Shown: positions 1 through 6,889 of the stretch, in pieces | Layout of the letters: the number at the start of each line of letters is the position of its first letter | How positions within the stretch are numbered: position 1 is the first letter of the stretch | From: DASWNP01 sp036399175 | GTDB taxonomy: Bacteria > Acidobacteriota > Blastocatellia > Pyrinomonadales > Pyrinomonadaceae | Assembly: GCA_036399175.1 (NCBI GenBank) | Contig: DASWNP010000022.1 | Location: 1 to 22,502, forward strand | DNA length: 22,502 nucleotides | Direction: 5' to 3' | Translations under genes and position numbers: made by a program | Notes under the pieces: model-generated | What the model was told of the DNA's origin: nothing | Database searches by the model: none | What the model saw: the letters and a program-made list of their open reading frames with translations, nothing else

Positions 1-249
1 GAGAACCGAAAAATCTTCGCCTTCACGCGCTCTTACGAAAGCGAGACGGCGCTCTGCGTTTTCAACCTCTCGAACACGGCGCAGCCCGTCGAGCTTGACC
101 TCAGCGAGTTCGAGGGGCGCACGCCCGTCGAGATGCTCGGCGAGACGACGTTTCCCCGAATCAGCAGAGCGCCCTACCAGCTCGCCTTCGCGCCCTGGGG
201 CTTTTACTGGTTTCTGCTCAAAGAAACGGAAGGGAAAGACAAACGATGA
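1..249 (+). CDS. treS: Trehalose synthase / maltose alpha-D-glucosyltransferase, C-terminal end (partial)
   Basis: Only the last 82 codons are present; the 5' part lies outside the window. The frame is open from base 1 to a TGA at 247-249. The residues match the C-terminal beta-sandwich of GH13 trehalose synthases: a stretch reading NLSNTAQPVELDLSEF, then a 'P-V-E-M-L-G-E-T-x-F-P' turn, ending in an aromatic 'APWGFYWFLL' strand typical of TreS. The family isomerises maltose to trehalose in the cytoplasm. The catalytic barrel is not visible, so activity cannot be judged. The neighbouring otsA-otsB fusion, 95 bases downstream on the same strand, supports a trehalose locus. Other GH13 enzymes that act on maltooligosaccharides share this terminal domain, so the exact enzyme is likely rather than certain. 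Confidence 0.82.
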   Translation, partial: ENRKIFAFTRSYESETALCVFNLSNTAQPVELDLSEFEGRTPVEMLGETTFPRISRAPYQLAFAPWGFYWFLLKETEGKDKR

Positions 250-316
250 ACGCGGAACGATGAACGATGAACTGAAAGCAGTTTGCTTTTCATTCATCGT
301 TCATCGTTCCGCGTTC
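248..316. repeat. Heptamer-built perfect inverted repeat (24-bp arms)
   Basis: The arms 248-271 and 293-316 are exact reverse complements, separated by 21 bases. Each arm contains a tandem AACGATG heptamer. An inner 6-bp stem (275-280 with 284-289) extends the structure toward the middle. The element begins on the treS stop codon and ends 28 bases before the otsA-otsB start. It could act as a transcript-stabilising or attenuating hairpin. There is no T-tract after it, so a classical terminator is unlikely. An open frame reads straight through it (from 95), which is a by-product of the repeat and not a gene. Confidence 0.85.
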
Positions 317-344
317 CTACTTTCGTGCAGGGGGAGTTTGATTG

Positions 345-2612
345 ATGTCTGAAGGGAACAACGGCGAACAGCGTTTGGTGGTGGTCTCGAACCGTCTGCC
401 TTTTACTTTGAAGCGCGCGGGCGACGGTTGGCGAACCGAGCGCAGCGCGGGCGGGCTGGCGACGGCCATGAAGCCTCTGCTCGAACAGCGTCGCGGCATC
501 TGGATTGGATGGTCGGGCGACTCGTCGGAGGCGGGCGGGGAAGAGGACGAGCGGCGGCAGAAGCTCCTTGAGCGTTGGGCGGAGCGCGACCGTTATTTCG
601 CCGTCGAGCTACCGAAGGAGATGGCCGAGGGCTTCTACGAAGGCTACTCGAATCAGACGCTCTGGCCGCTCTTTCACTATTTCCCCGAACTCGTTAAATT
701 CAATCCCGAACACTGGCAGGCTTACATCGACGCCAACCGTCGCTTCCGCGATACGGTCGTCCGCAGCTTGCGCCCCGGCGACCTGCTCTGGATTCACGAC
801 TACCAGTTGATGCTTCTGCCGCAGTTGCTCCGCGAAGCCGTGCCCGACGCGCGCATAGGCTTCTTCCTGCACATCCCTTTTCCCTCTTCAGCAGTCTTCC
901 GGCTGCTCCCGCGCCGCGAAGAGCTTCTGCACGGACTGCTCGGCGCTGACTATATCGCCTTCCATACCTACGGCTACCTGCAAAACTTTCGCGCTTCGAC
1001 CTTGCGCATCATCGGCGTCGATAGCCAGATGGATCGTGTCGAGTACGGCGGGCGCTCCGTCCGCCTCGACGCGCTGCCCATCGGCATCGCTCCCGAAGAC
1101 TTCACGGAGCTTTTGCAGAAAGACGACGAGACGCGGGCGCGACTCGCCGACTTGAAAGCGCGTTTCGCCGACCGACAACTTCTGCTCGGCGTTGACCGCC
1201 TCGATTACACGAAAGGCATCCCGCATCGGATGCGCACCTTCCGCCGACTGCTCCGGCAGAACGCGGAGCTGCGCGGTAAGGTCGTGCTCATACAGGTGGC
1301 CGTGCCTTCGCGCGAAGTGATACCGATGTACAAGGAGCTTCGGCAGGAGGTGGACGAGCTGGTCGGAAAAATCAACGGCGAGTTTTCGACGCCCGACTGG
1401 ACGCCCATCGTCTACATCCGTCGAGGGCTGCCGCCCAAAGAGTTGACGGCGCTCTACGCCGCCGCCGACATGGCGCTCGTCACGCCGCTCAGAGACGGCC
1501 TCAACCTCGTCGCCAAAGAGTACGTCGCATGCCAGAGTGCGGGCGAGGGAGTGCTCGTCCTGAGCGAGTTCGCGGGCGCGGCGGCCGAGATGGGCGAGGC
1601 TTTCCTCGTCAACCCATACGACGAGGAGCGCACCGCCGAGACCATCGAGCGCGCTTTGCTTTTGCCCGCCGACGAGAAGCGCGACCGCATGGCCGCGCTC
1701 TACCGTCGCGTCGTTCGCAACAACGTCTTCGCGTGGGGCAAACGCTTCCTCGCAAACCTGAACGCCGCCGCCTCCGCGAGCACCGACCGCCCGACGGAAA
1801 AACCTCAAAGGCTACCCATAGAGCGCGTCGTCCCGGCTTTTCGACAGGCCGAGCATCGCCGCTTGCTCTTGGACTACGACGGCACGCTCGTTCCCTACGC
1901 CAACAGGCCGCAGGACGCCGTGCCGCCGCCCGAGTTGATAGAGCTGCTCGCGCAGCTTGCGAGCGACCCGGCCAACACTATCGCCGTCATCTCCGGCAGG
2001 TCGAGAGATGACCTCGACGGATGGTTCGGCGACGTGCGCGGTCTCTGGCTCGCCGCCGAGCACGGCGCGGTGATGCGCTCGCCCGAAACTCTGAAGTGGG
2101 AGCTTTACCGCACGAACTATTCCGACGAGTGGAAGTCGCAAGTCCTTCCAGTTCTCGAACACTTCGTTGACCGCACGCCCGGAAGCTTCATCGAGGCGAA
2201 GGAGTTTTCCATCGTCTGGCACTACCGGATGGCCGACCCGCAGTTCGGCGAGTGGCTGGCAAACGAGCTGGTCTCGAATCTGGAACAACTGCTGGCAGAA
2301 ACCGAGCTGCGCGCTTTTCGCGGGCAGAAGTCGGTCGAGGTGAAACTCGTCTGGGCGAACAAGGGCGAAGTGCTCGCGCGTCTCGAACAGGCCACGCCGA
2401 GAGCCGCCTTCTGCCTCGCGGCGGGCGACGACCGCACCGACGAAGACCTCTTCGCGCGTCTGCCCGAAGACGCGTGGACTGTCCACATCGGCTCCAGACG
2501 CACGCGTGCGCAGTTCTGTCTCTCCGACCCAAAGGAGCTTCGCGGCCTGCTGCGAAGCTTCGCTGCCGCAGACCGCGACGAGCTTTCAGTCGCCGTCGGA
2601 CACGACGGCTAA
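345..2612 (+). CDS. otsAB: Bifunctional trehalose-6-phosphate synthase / trehalose-6-phosphate phosphatase
   Basis: This 755-residue cytoplasmic fusion should make trehalose from UDP-glucose (or another NDP-glucose) and glucose-6-phosphate in two steps. Residues 10-475 are a GT20 synthase: S15-N16-R17 near the N-terminus, GGLATAM at 36-42, HDYQLMLLP with D152, GVDRLDYTKGIP with R285 and K290, and RDGLNLVAKEY with E392. These correspond to the donor- and acceptor-binding residues of E. coli OtsA. Residues 505-740 are a HAD-type phosphatase: DYDGT with D510 and D512, SGRSRDD near 550, K667, and GDDRTDED at 694-701. I chose the ATG at 345 because GGGGAG lies 8 bases upstream; a TTG at 342 is one codon earlier. 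All key residues of both halves are present, so both activities are expected. It follows treS and probably serves osmotic or desiccation protection. Confidence 0.95.
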   Translation: MSEGNNGEQRLVVVSNRLPFTLKRAGDGWRTERSAGGLATAMKPLLEQRRGIWIGWSGDSSEAGGEEDERRQKLLERWAERDRYFAVELPKEMAEGFYEGYSNQTLWPLFHYFPELVKFNPEHWQAYIDANRRFRDTVVRSLRPGDLLWIHDYQLMLLPQLLREAVPDARIGFFLHIPFPSSAVFRLLPRREELLHGLLGADYIAFHTYGYLQNFRASTLRIIGVDSQMDRVEYGGRSVRLDALPIGIAPEDFTELLQKDDETRARLADLKARFADRQLLLGVDRLDYTKGIPHRMRTFRRLLRQNAELRGKVVLIQVAVPSREVIPMYKELRQEVDELVGKINGEFSTPDWTPIVYIRRGLPPKELTALYAAADMALVTPLRDGLNLVAKEYVACQSAGEGVLVLSEFAGAAAEMGEAFLVNPYDEERTAETIERALLLPADEKRDRMAALYRRVVRNNVFAWGKRFLANLNAAASASTDRPTEKPQRLPIERVVPAFRQAEHRRLLLDYDGTLVPYANRPQDAVPPPELIELLAQLASDPANTIAVISGRSRDDLDGWFGDVRGLWLAAEHGAVMRSPETLKWELYRTNYSDEWKSQVLPVLEHFVDRTPGSFIEAKEFSIVWHYRMADPQFGEWLANELVSNLEQLLAETELRAFRGQKSVEVKLVWANKGEVLARLEQATPRAAFCLAAGDDRTDEDLFARLPEDAWTVHIGSRRTRAQFCLSDPKELRGLLRSFAAADRDELSVAVGHDG

Positions 2613-2678
2613 GACGAGCACGACTCCGAGAGCAGCTTTCAATTCGCTATCAACGCGACGATGTGGGAGAGGTTTGAG

Positions 2679-4352
2679 ATGAGACGAAACAAAAAAGGCG
2701 AGGGCGAGGAATCGAAGATGAAGCGGCGCGCGTTTCTGCGTTGCGGGGCGCTCGCGGGCGCGGCGGCTCTGCTCGGTTCGACGGCGCGCAGGCGCGCGGC
2801 GTCGGCTTCTCCGGCGAGCGCCGTTTATCCTCAGAGCGCGCGCACCTTCGAGCTTGAAGAGGCGACCGTCGCGGAGCTACAGGAGGCGATGCGGTCTGGC
2901 AGAATGAGCGCACGCTCCATCACGGAGAAGTATCTCGACCGCATCGAGCGGTACGACCGGAGCGGAGTGGGCATCAACTCCGTCATCGAACTCAACCCCG
3001 ACGCGCTGGCTATCGCCGAAGCCCTCGACCGCGAGCGCAAGACGAGAGGCGCGCGAAGCCCCCTGCACGGCGTACCCGTCTTCGTCAAAGACAATATCGA
3101 CACCGCCGACCGCATGCAGACGACGGCAGGCTCGCTCGCGCTCGTCGGCTCTCGTCCGGCGCGCGACGCTTTCGTCGCCGAACGCCTGCGCGCCGCAGGC
3201 GCAGTCATCATCGGCAAGACCAACCTGAGCGAGTGGGCGAACTTTCGCTCGACGCGTTCGACGAGCGGCTGGAGCGCGCGCGGCGGACAGACCCGCAACC
3301 CCTACGCGCTCGATAGAAACCCCTGCGGCTCAAGCTCCGGCTCGGCGGTCGTCGTCTCGGCCAACTTCGGCGCTCTCGCCGTCGGCACGGAAACCGACGG
3401 CTCTATCGTCTGTCCCTCTTCGGCTAACGCAATCGTCGGCATCAAGCCGACGCTCGGCCTCGTCAGCCGTTCCGGCATCATCCCCATCTCACACAGCCAG
3501 GACACAGCCGGGCCGATGGCGCGCACCGTCGCCGACGCCGCCCTCCTGCTCGGCGCGCTCACCGGCCTCGACCCGCGCGACCCCGTCACACAGCAGAGCC
3601 GCGCCAAAGCGCACACGGACTACACGCGCTTTCTCGACCCGAACGGCCTGCGCGGTGCGCGCATCGGCGTGGCGCGAAACTTTTTCGGCTTCAACGACAA
3701 GGTAGACAAGTTGATGTCTTCTGCCATCGACGTTTTGAAGCGACAGGGCGCAGTCGTGGTTGACCCGGCGAATATCGAGACGGCCAACAAGTTCGGCGAT
3801 TCCGAGTTTGAAGTTCTGCTCTACGAATTCAAGGCAGACTTAAACGCCTACCTCGCAGGGCTCGGCGCGCGTGCTCCCGTCCGCACGCTCAAAGAGATTA
3901 TCGACTTCAACGAGCGCAACCGCGAGCGTGAGATGCCCTACTTCGGTCAGGAAATCTTTCTGCGCGCCGAGGCCAAAGGCGGACTCCGAAGCAGGGAATA
4001 CCTGGCTGCGCTGACGAAGAATCGTCGGCTCTCAAGAACTGAAGGGATAGACCGAACGATACTCAAACATCGTCTGGACGCTATCGTCGCGCCGACGGGC
4101 GGGCCGCCCTGGACGACCGACCTCGTCAACGGAGACCACTTCTCCGGTGGAAGCTCCAGCCCGGCAGCCGTCGCCGGTTATCCGAACATCAACGTCCCTG
4201 CCGGTTACATCTACGGCCTGCCCGTCGGCATCTCCTTCTTCGGCAGAGCCTACAGCGAGCCCGTGCTCATCCGTCTGGCCTACGCCTTCGAGCAGGCGAC
4301 GAAACATCGTCACCCGCCGAAGTTTTCGACGAACGCCGACCTGAGCCTGTGA
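2679..4352 (+). CDS. Tat-exported amidase (amidase signature family, peptide-amidase type)
   Basis: The protein belongs to the amidase signature family, which hydrolyses amide bonds with a Lys-cisSer-Ser triad. Counted from this start, the triad would be K137 (in PVFVKDNID), S218 (in CGSSSGSA) and S242 (in TETDGSIVCPSS). The region after S242, with GIKPTLGLVSRSGIIPIS and SQDTAGPMARTV, resembles bacterial peptide amidases and plant homologues more than GatA. The N-terminus carries a twin-arginine signal (KRRAFLR followed by a small-residue hydrophobic run), so export through Tat is expected. Start choice: ATG 2679 has GGGAGAGG 6 bases upstream; ATG 2718, directly before KRRAFLR, also has a GAGGA site and is equally plausible; ATG 2661 has no such site. 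The gene stands 66 bases after the otsA-otsB fusion and may be co-transcribed, but no functional link is evident. The substrate is unknown. Confidence 0.9.
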   Translation: MRRNKKGEGEESKMKRRAFLRCGALAGAAALLGSTARRRAASASPASAVYPQSARTFELEEATVAELQEAMRSGRMSARSITEKYLDRIERYDRSGVGINSVIELNPDALAIAEALDRERKTRGARSPLHGVPVFVKDNIDTADRMQTTAGSLALVGSRPARDAFVAERLRAAGAVIIGKTNLSEWANFRSTRSTSGWSARGGQTRNPYALDRNPCGSSSGSAVVVSANFGALAVGTETDGSIVCPSSANAIVGIKPTLGLVSRSGIIPISHSQDTAGPMARTVADAALLLGALTGLDPRDPVTQQSRAKAHTDYTRFLDPNGLRGARIGVARNFFGFNDKVDKLMSSAIDVLKRQGAVVVDPANIETANKFGDSEFEVLLYEFKADLNAYLAGLGARAPVRTLKEIIDFNERNREREMPYFGQEIFLRAEAKGGLRSREYLAALTKNRRLSRTEGIDRTILKHRLDAIVAPTGGPPWTTDLVNGDHFSGGSSSPAAVAGYPNINVPAGYIYGLPVGISFFGRAYSEPVLIRLAYAFEQATKHRHPPKFSTNADLSL

Positions 4353-4384
4353 GTAATCTTTAGCTTGACGTGAGAACTTTTGAC

Positions 4385-4614
4385 GAAGCTGTTTAGAGGA
4401 AGACTGTGAGCTTTCTTGTCCCGTTAGGGACAAAATGAAAATAGCCCAGCGATTTATCGCTGGGTGGAAGTGTATTATCATCGCAGTCCCGTAGGGACGG
4501 CTGAATGAGGCTCAGTCGTCCCTACGGGACTGCGAAATGCTATGGCCTGCAGTCCCAGCGATAAACGCTCTGGCTATTAGCAAAAGTCCCTTGCGGGACT
4601 TTTCAAACAGCTTC
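4385..4614. repeat. Nested palindromic element (REP/BIME- or MITE-like) between convergent genes
   Basis: The element is a large quasi-palindrome centred near 4508. Outer 10-bp arms (4385-4394 and 4605-4614) are exact reverse complements. Inside lie, in order: a GTCCC hairpin (4416-4433), a CCCAGCGAT hairpin (4445-4464), a central pair of 23-base arms with one mismatch (4482-4504 and 4512-4534), an imperfect copy of the CAGCGAT hairpin (about 4553-4578), and a GTCCC hairpin (4582-4603). The order on the right mirrors the left, so each half also repeats a GTCCC/GGGAC core. No open frame is supported. Position between converging genes is typical of REP/BIME elements. Copies elsewhere in the genome cannot be seen from this window. 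Confidence 0.85.
4582..4603. terminator. Candidate bidirectional terminator hairpin
   Basis: A perfect 9-bp stem (4582-4590 with 4595-4603) has a 4-base TTGC loop. Its outer four pairs are A/T, giving a short A run on one side and a T run on the other. It lies between the converging amidase and exported-protein genes, so it could end transcripts in both directions. It is also part of the larger palindromic element, and the T run is only four bases, so termination is a guess. Confidence 0.35.
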
Positions 4615-4617
4615 TAA

Positions 4618-4639
4618 GAATTGACGTGCCGGTCAATTC
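4618..4639 (-). terminator. Hairpin overlapping the stop codon of the exported protein gene
   Basis: GAATTGAC (4618-4625) and GTCAATTC (4632-4639) are perfect reverse complements around a 6-base loop. The right arm contains the TGA stop (complement of 4633-4635) of the minus-strand gene. No T-tract follows on the minus strand. It may protect the 3' end of the message or help termination together with the adjacent palindromic element. Confidence 0.35.
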
Positions 4640-5646
4640 GTCTTCGGGGCTGCTTCCTGCTGCCCGCCTTGAAGGGCGACCAGCTCGTTAATTCTTTTGC
4701 GAACCGCACCTGTCAGCATTCGTATCTCTTCGGGCGTGTAATTGGCCGCGCGGAAGGCGTCGTCCAACTGCTGGTCGCTCAGGCGCGAGAGCAGGCCGCC
4801 GAGCCACTTCGCGTCATCGACCGTGATGCCGCGCATCAGCCCGCTATTCTTGCCACTGAAGTTGAGGCGCACCTGCCCGCCTTCGACGCCCTCGACGAAC
4901 TTGTCCGACGCATAATCCTCCGGCTCGTTGCGGCTGCCCTTGACGTTTCTGAGGAACGACATCGGCGAGTTCTGCCCGCCGGTTTTGCCGAAGGTTGCGC
5001 CGAGGTCGCTGACGATGTAGTGCAGCTCGTTTGTGCCCTCGCGGCTCACCGCGAGGATGCGGTTGTTGGCGTCCTTCAAGTCCCAGTTCTCGATGAGCGC
5101 CATCAAAATCTTGAGCCCCTGAAACTCTCGCGTGCCCGTGAACGGGTTGCTCTCCCAGCGCCACTCTTTGAGACGCTTCACGTCCTCGGGTCGCGCCTCG
5201 AAGCGGACGTTCTCAAACGTGCCCTTGCCTTCGATGGTCACGCGCGGGGCGAGGTACGAAATCTCGGGGATGTAACCGGCAGCCCAGAGCAAACGCGCCG
5301 CCGCCGTCTCGGGCTGCGCCTCCTTGCCGATTTTCGCCACCCATACGCGCCCGCTCGCATCGCGCACGCGATACTTCTTCGAGTAGCCGCCCGTCTCATC
5401 CTTGATGAAGGTGACGCGGCTCAAGTCCGGCTTCGACGCCTCGCCGCCGGGCCCCGCGTACAGGTCGAACGTGGAGACATCGCCGGGGTCGCGCCAGAGC
5501 ACGGGCGTTCCCTGCACGCTCTCCTTCTTCTTCTCTTTCTCCTGCCGGACGGCGAGCGCTGGCGCGGAGAGACCCATGCTCAGGACGAAGGTTAAAGCGA
5601 CGGATAAGGCGACTGCTGAACGACGGATTCTTTCGCTTGAAGACAT
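4633..5646 (-). CDS. Exported conserved protein with kinase-like motifs
   Basis: The protein has 337 residues. The N-terminus is a Sec-type signal peptide: RIRR followed by a hydrophobic run and APALA, with likely cleavage after residue 32. The mature part begins with a charged KEKKK stretch. No named domain is recognised with certainty. Three motifs in protein-kinase order stand out: VWVAKIG (K105), DLKDANN (D189, K191, N194) and SDLGATFG (D214-L215-G216). They resemble VAIK, HRDLKPSN and DFG. I infer a kinase-like or pseudokinase fold acting outside the cytoplasm. Similar unnamed proteins are, as I recall, common in acidobacteria. The start is well set: AGAGGTGA lies 5 bases before ATG 5646. 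It follows an ECF sigma/anti-sigma pair on the same strand (123-bp gap), so it may be a target of that sigma factor. The function is unknown. Confidence 0.8.
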   Translation of the reverse strand: MSSSERIRRSAVALSVALTFVLSMGLSAPALAVRQEKEKKKESVQGTPVLWRDPGDVSTFDLYAGPGGEASKPDLSRVTFIKDETGGYSKKYRVRDASGRVWVAKIGKEAQPETAAARLLWAAGYIPEISYLAPRVTIEGKGTFENVRFEARPEDVKRLKEWRWESNPFTGTREFQGLKILMALIENWDLKDANNRILAVSREGTNELHYIVSDLGATFGKTGGQNSPMSFLRNVKGSRNEPEDYASDKFVEGVEGGQVRLNFSGKNSGLMRGITVDDAKWLGGLLSRLSDQQLDDAFRAANYTPEEIRMLTGAVRKRINELVALQGGQQEAAPKTN

Positions 5647-5709
5647 AGCTTCACCTCTAAAGATATTTCTTCTTTCGCTCCGACCTCTTCGGCTCGATGA
5701 GCGTGGGGT

Positions 5710-5745
5710 AGAGCGATGTGCGCGCCCGACTTTCGTGCGCGCTCT
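5710..5745. repeat. Short direct and inverted repeats upstream of the exported protein gene
   Basis: The octamer GTGCGCGC occurs at 5718-5725 and 5735-5742, with a 17-base period. Outer AGAGCG (5710-5715) and CGCTCT (5740-5745) are reverse complements. The site lies in the 123-base gap between the anti-sigma gene and the exported-protein gene. It could be an operator or an intercistronic hairpin; the sequence alone does not decide. Confidence 0.4.
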
Positions 5746-5769
5746 GAAAATTTTGATTTTGAAGAAGGC

Positions 5770-6009
5770 TCAGTGGATGGTGCGTTTCGCGAGAGCCATG
5801 CGCTGCCAGATGGCTTCCTCGCTGGGAAATGAGGGGGCTTCGCTGTTGCGAAGCACGCTGGCCGTCGTGACTATCGAATCGAGGTCGAGAAAAACGCCGT
5901 TGCAGGGCGGACACTTCGACAGGTGAGAGCGCACGGCGACGACTTCGGCATCTTCCAGTGCGCCGTCGTGCAGGTCGCTGAGTAGTTGAAGGCTTTTCGA
6001 GCAGTCCAT
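5770..6009 (-). CDS. Small zinc-binding anti-sigma factor (ZAS-type, soluble)
   Basis: This 79-residue protein has the zinc-binding anti-sigma signature: C3, then H29-x3-C33-x2-C36, in a helix-rich segment LHDGALEDAEVVAVRSHLSKC. The family binds its partner ECF sigma factor and holds it inactive; thiol-zinc versions can sense redox change. There is no membrane segment and no extra sensor domain, so it should act in the cytoplasm. ATG 6009 is preferred because AGAGG lies about 7 bases upstream; a GTG at 6039 would add ten residues but has no clear ribosome site. It starts 46 bases after the sigma factor gene on the same strand, the standard arrangement for a sigma/anti-sigma pair. The C-terminal 40 residues match nothing I know. 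Confidence 0.85.
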   Translation of the reverse strand: MDCSKSLQLLSDLHDGALEDAEVVAVRSHLSKCPPCNGVFLDLDSIVTTASVLRNSEAPSFPSEEAIWQRMALAKRTIH

Positions 6010-6055
6010 TTCTTTCCCTCTGAGGTTTCGAGAGTTCACTTAAACATATTTGAAG

Positions 6056-6634
6056 CTAATTGAGGGCGGCCTGTTGCCTGAGCATCTGCCTTAATTTCAG
6101 ACGCGCCTTGTGCAACTGCGATTTGCTCGTGCCTTCGGCGAAACCGAGCATCTGCGCAATCTCCTGATGGTCGTAGCCTTCCACGTCGTGCAGGACGAAA
6201 ACGGTGCGGTAGCCTTGAGGCAATTCCGAGATGGCGCGCTCCAGAGCGATTTTGTCCACGACCGGCATGGCGTTCGGGTTCTCCGTGCCGGTGACAATCT
6301 GGACGGGCGTCTCTCCCTCTTCGGTCAACATCTCGGAGCGAGTGCTGCGTTTGCGAAAATGCATCAAGACCTGATTGACCGTCATACGGTGCAGCCAGGT
6401 GGTGAAGGCCGACTCGCCGCGAAAGCTCCCGATTTTGTTGAAGAGCTGGATGAAGACTTCCTGCGTCATGTCCTCGGCTTCGGTCGGGTTGCTCAGCATG
6501 CGCAGGCATAGAGAATAGACGCGTCGAAAGTGGCGACGGTAAAGCTGCTCGAAAGCTTCGATGTCGCCCTCGGCAGACTTCCGCGCCAACTCCACATCAC
6601 CCGGTTGCGATTTCTCAATCTCGGCTACACTCAC
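6056..6634 (-). CDS. ECF-type RNA polymerase sigma factor
   Basis: The 192-residue protein has the two-domain layout of sigma-70 family group 4. Region 2 spans about residues 28-95, with YRRHFRRVYSLCLRML, then AEDMTQEVFIQLF and GESAFTTWLHRMTVNQ. Region 4 spans about 135-188, with LPQGYRTVFVLHDVEGYDHQ and EIAQMLGFAEGTSKSQLHKAR, a helix-turn-helix reading the -35 element. It binds core RNA polymerase in the cytoplasm and should be held by the zinc anti-sigma factor encoded just downstream. The start is a GTG at 6634 with a weakly spaced GGGGGA about 11 bases upstream. The upstream intergenic region shows no recognisable ECF-type GGAAC promoter, so autoregulation is not supported here. The closest broad group is RpoE/SigW-like. 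Confidence 0.95.
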   Translation of the reverse strand: MSVAEIEKSQPGDVELARKSAEGDIEAFEQLYRRHFRRVYSLCLRMLSNPTEAEDMTQEVFIQLFNKIGSFRGESAFTTWLHRMTVNQVLMHFRKRSTRSEMLTEEGETPVQIVTGTENPNAMPVVDKIALERAISELPQGYRTVFVLHDVEGYDHQEIAQMLGFAEGTSKSQLHKARLKLRQMLRQQAALN

Positions 6635-6889
6635 GTCTTATCTCATCCCCCGTGTCGTCTGTTTTTGATTTCGTCCATTATCCATTAAATCCGGCGGATT
6701 GGGAAACCGCTCGCCGCCGGGTCGCTTTGGCGGCAATCCCGAAATCGGGATTCGCAGTCCCGCAAACGCGCGCCGCCGAGCCCCTCGTCCGCGCACGCCG
6801 CGCCGGCCAACCCTGCATCTATCAGCACTTACTTTTTCCGCCGCTCGTTGGTACAGCGTTTGAAATACCTCCGGCGACGGAGAACAGGC
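6635..6889. other. Divergent intergenic region with small repeats
   Basis: This 255-base gap separates the minus-strand sigma operon from the plus-strand exporter block, so it should hold promoters for both. It contains a tandem heptamer TCCATTA (6674-6687), a 7-bp inverted repeat (6691-6697 with 6714-6720), and a sharper hairpin at 6735-6752. On the minus strand GATAAT (complement of 6677-6682) could be a -10 box for the sigma gene, but its -35 is poor. A plus-strand frame opens from 6652 through this gap, but it has no domain signal and overlaps the adaptor gene, so it is not annotated. Confidence 0.5.
6735..6752. repeat. Perfect 8-bp-arm hairpin, possible operator
   Basis: AATCCCGA (6735-6742) and TCGGGATT (6745-6752) pair exactly around two A bases. 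It sits between divergent genes, where dimeric regulators often bind. No promoter box next to it is strong enough to show which gene it would control. Confidence 0.45.

Noticed and set aside
95..352. Small open frame reading through the heptamer palindrome
   Set aside because: Its sequence is only the out-of-frame treS end plus translated repeat units, with no start signal.
4416..4603. Possible CRISPR-like array from repeated GTCCC units
   Set aside because: The units are inverted, not directly repeated, with no constant repeat-spacer pattern and no cas genes.
4621..5595. Plus-strand open frame (324 codons) opposite the exported protein gene
   Set aside because: The minus strand has a signal peptide, a strong ribosome site and operon context. 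The plus frame begins inside a hairpin and shows no domain.
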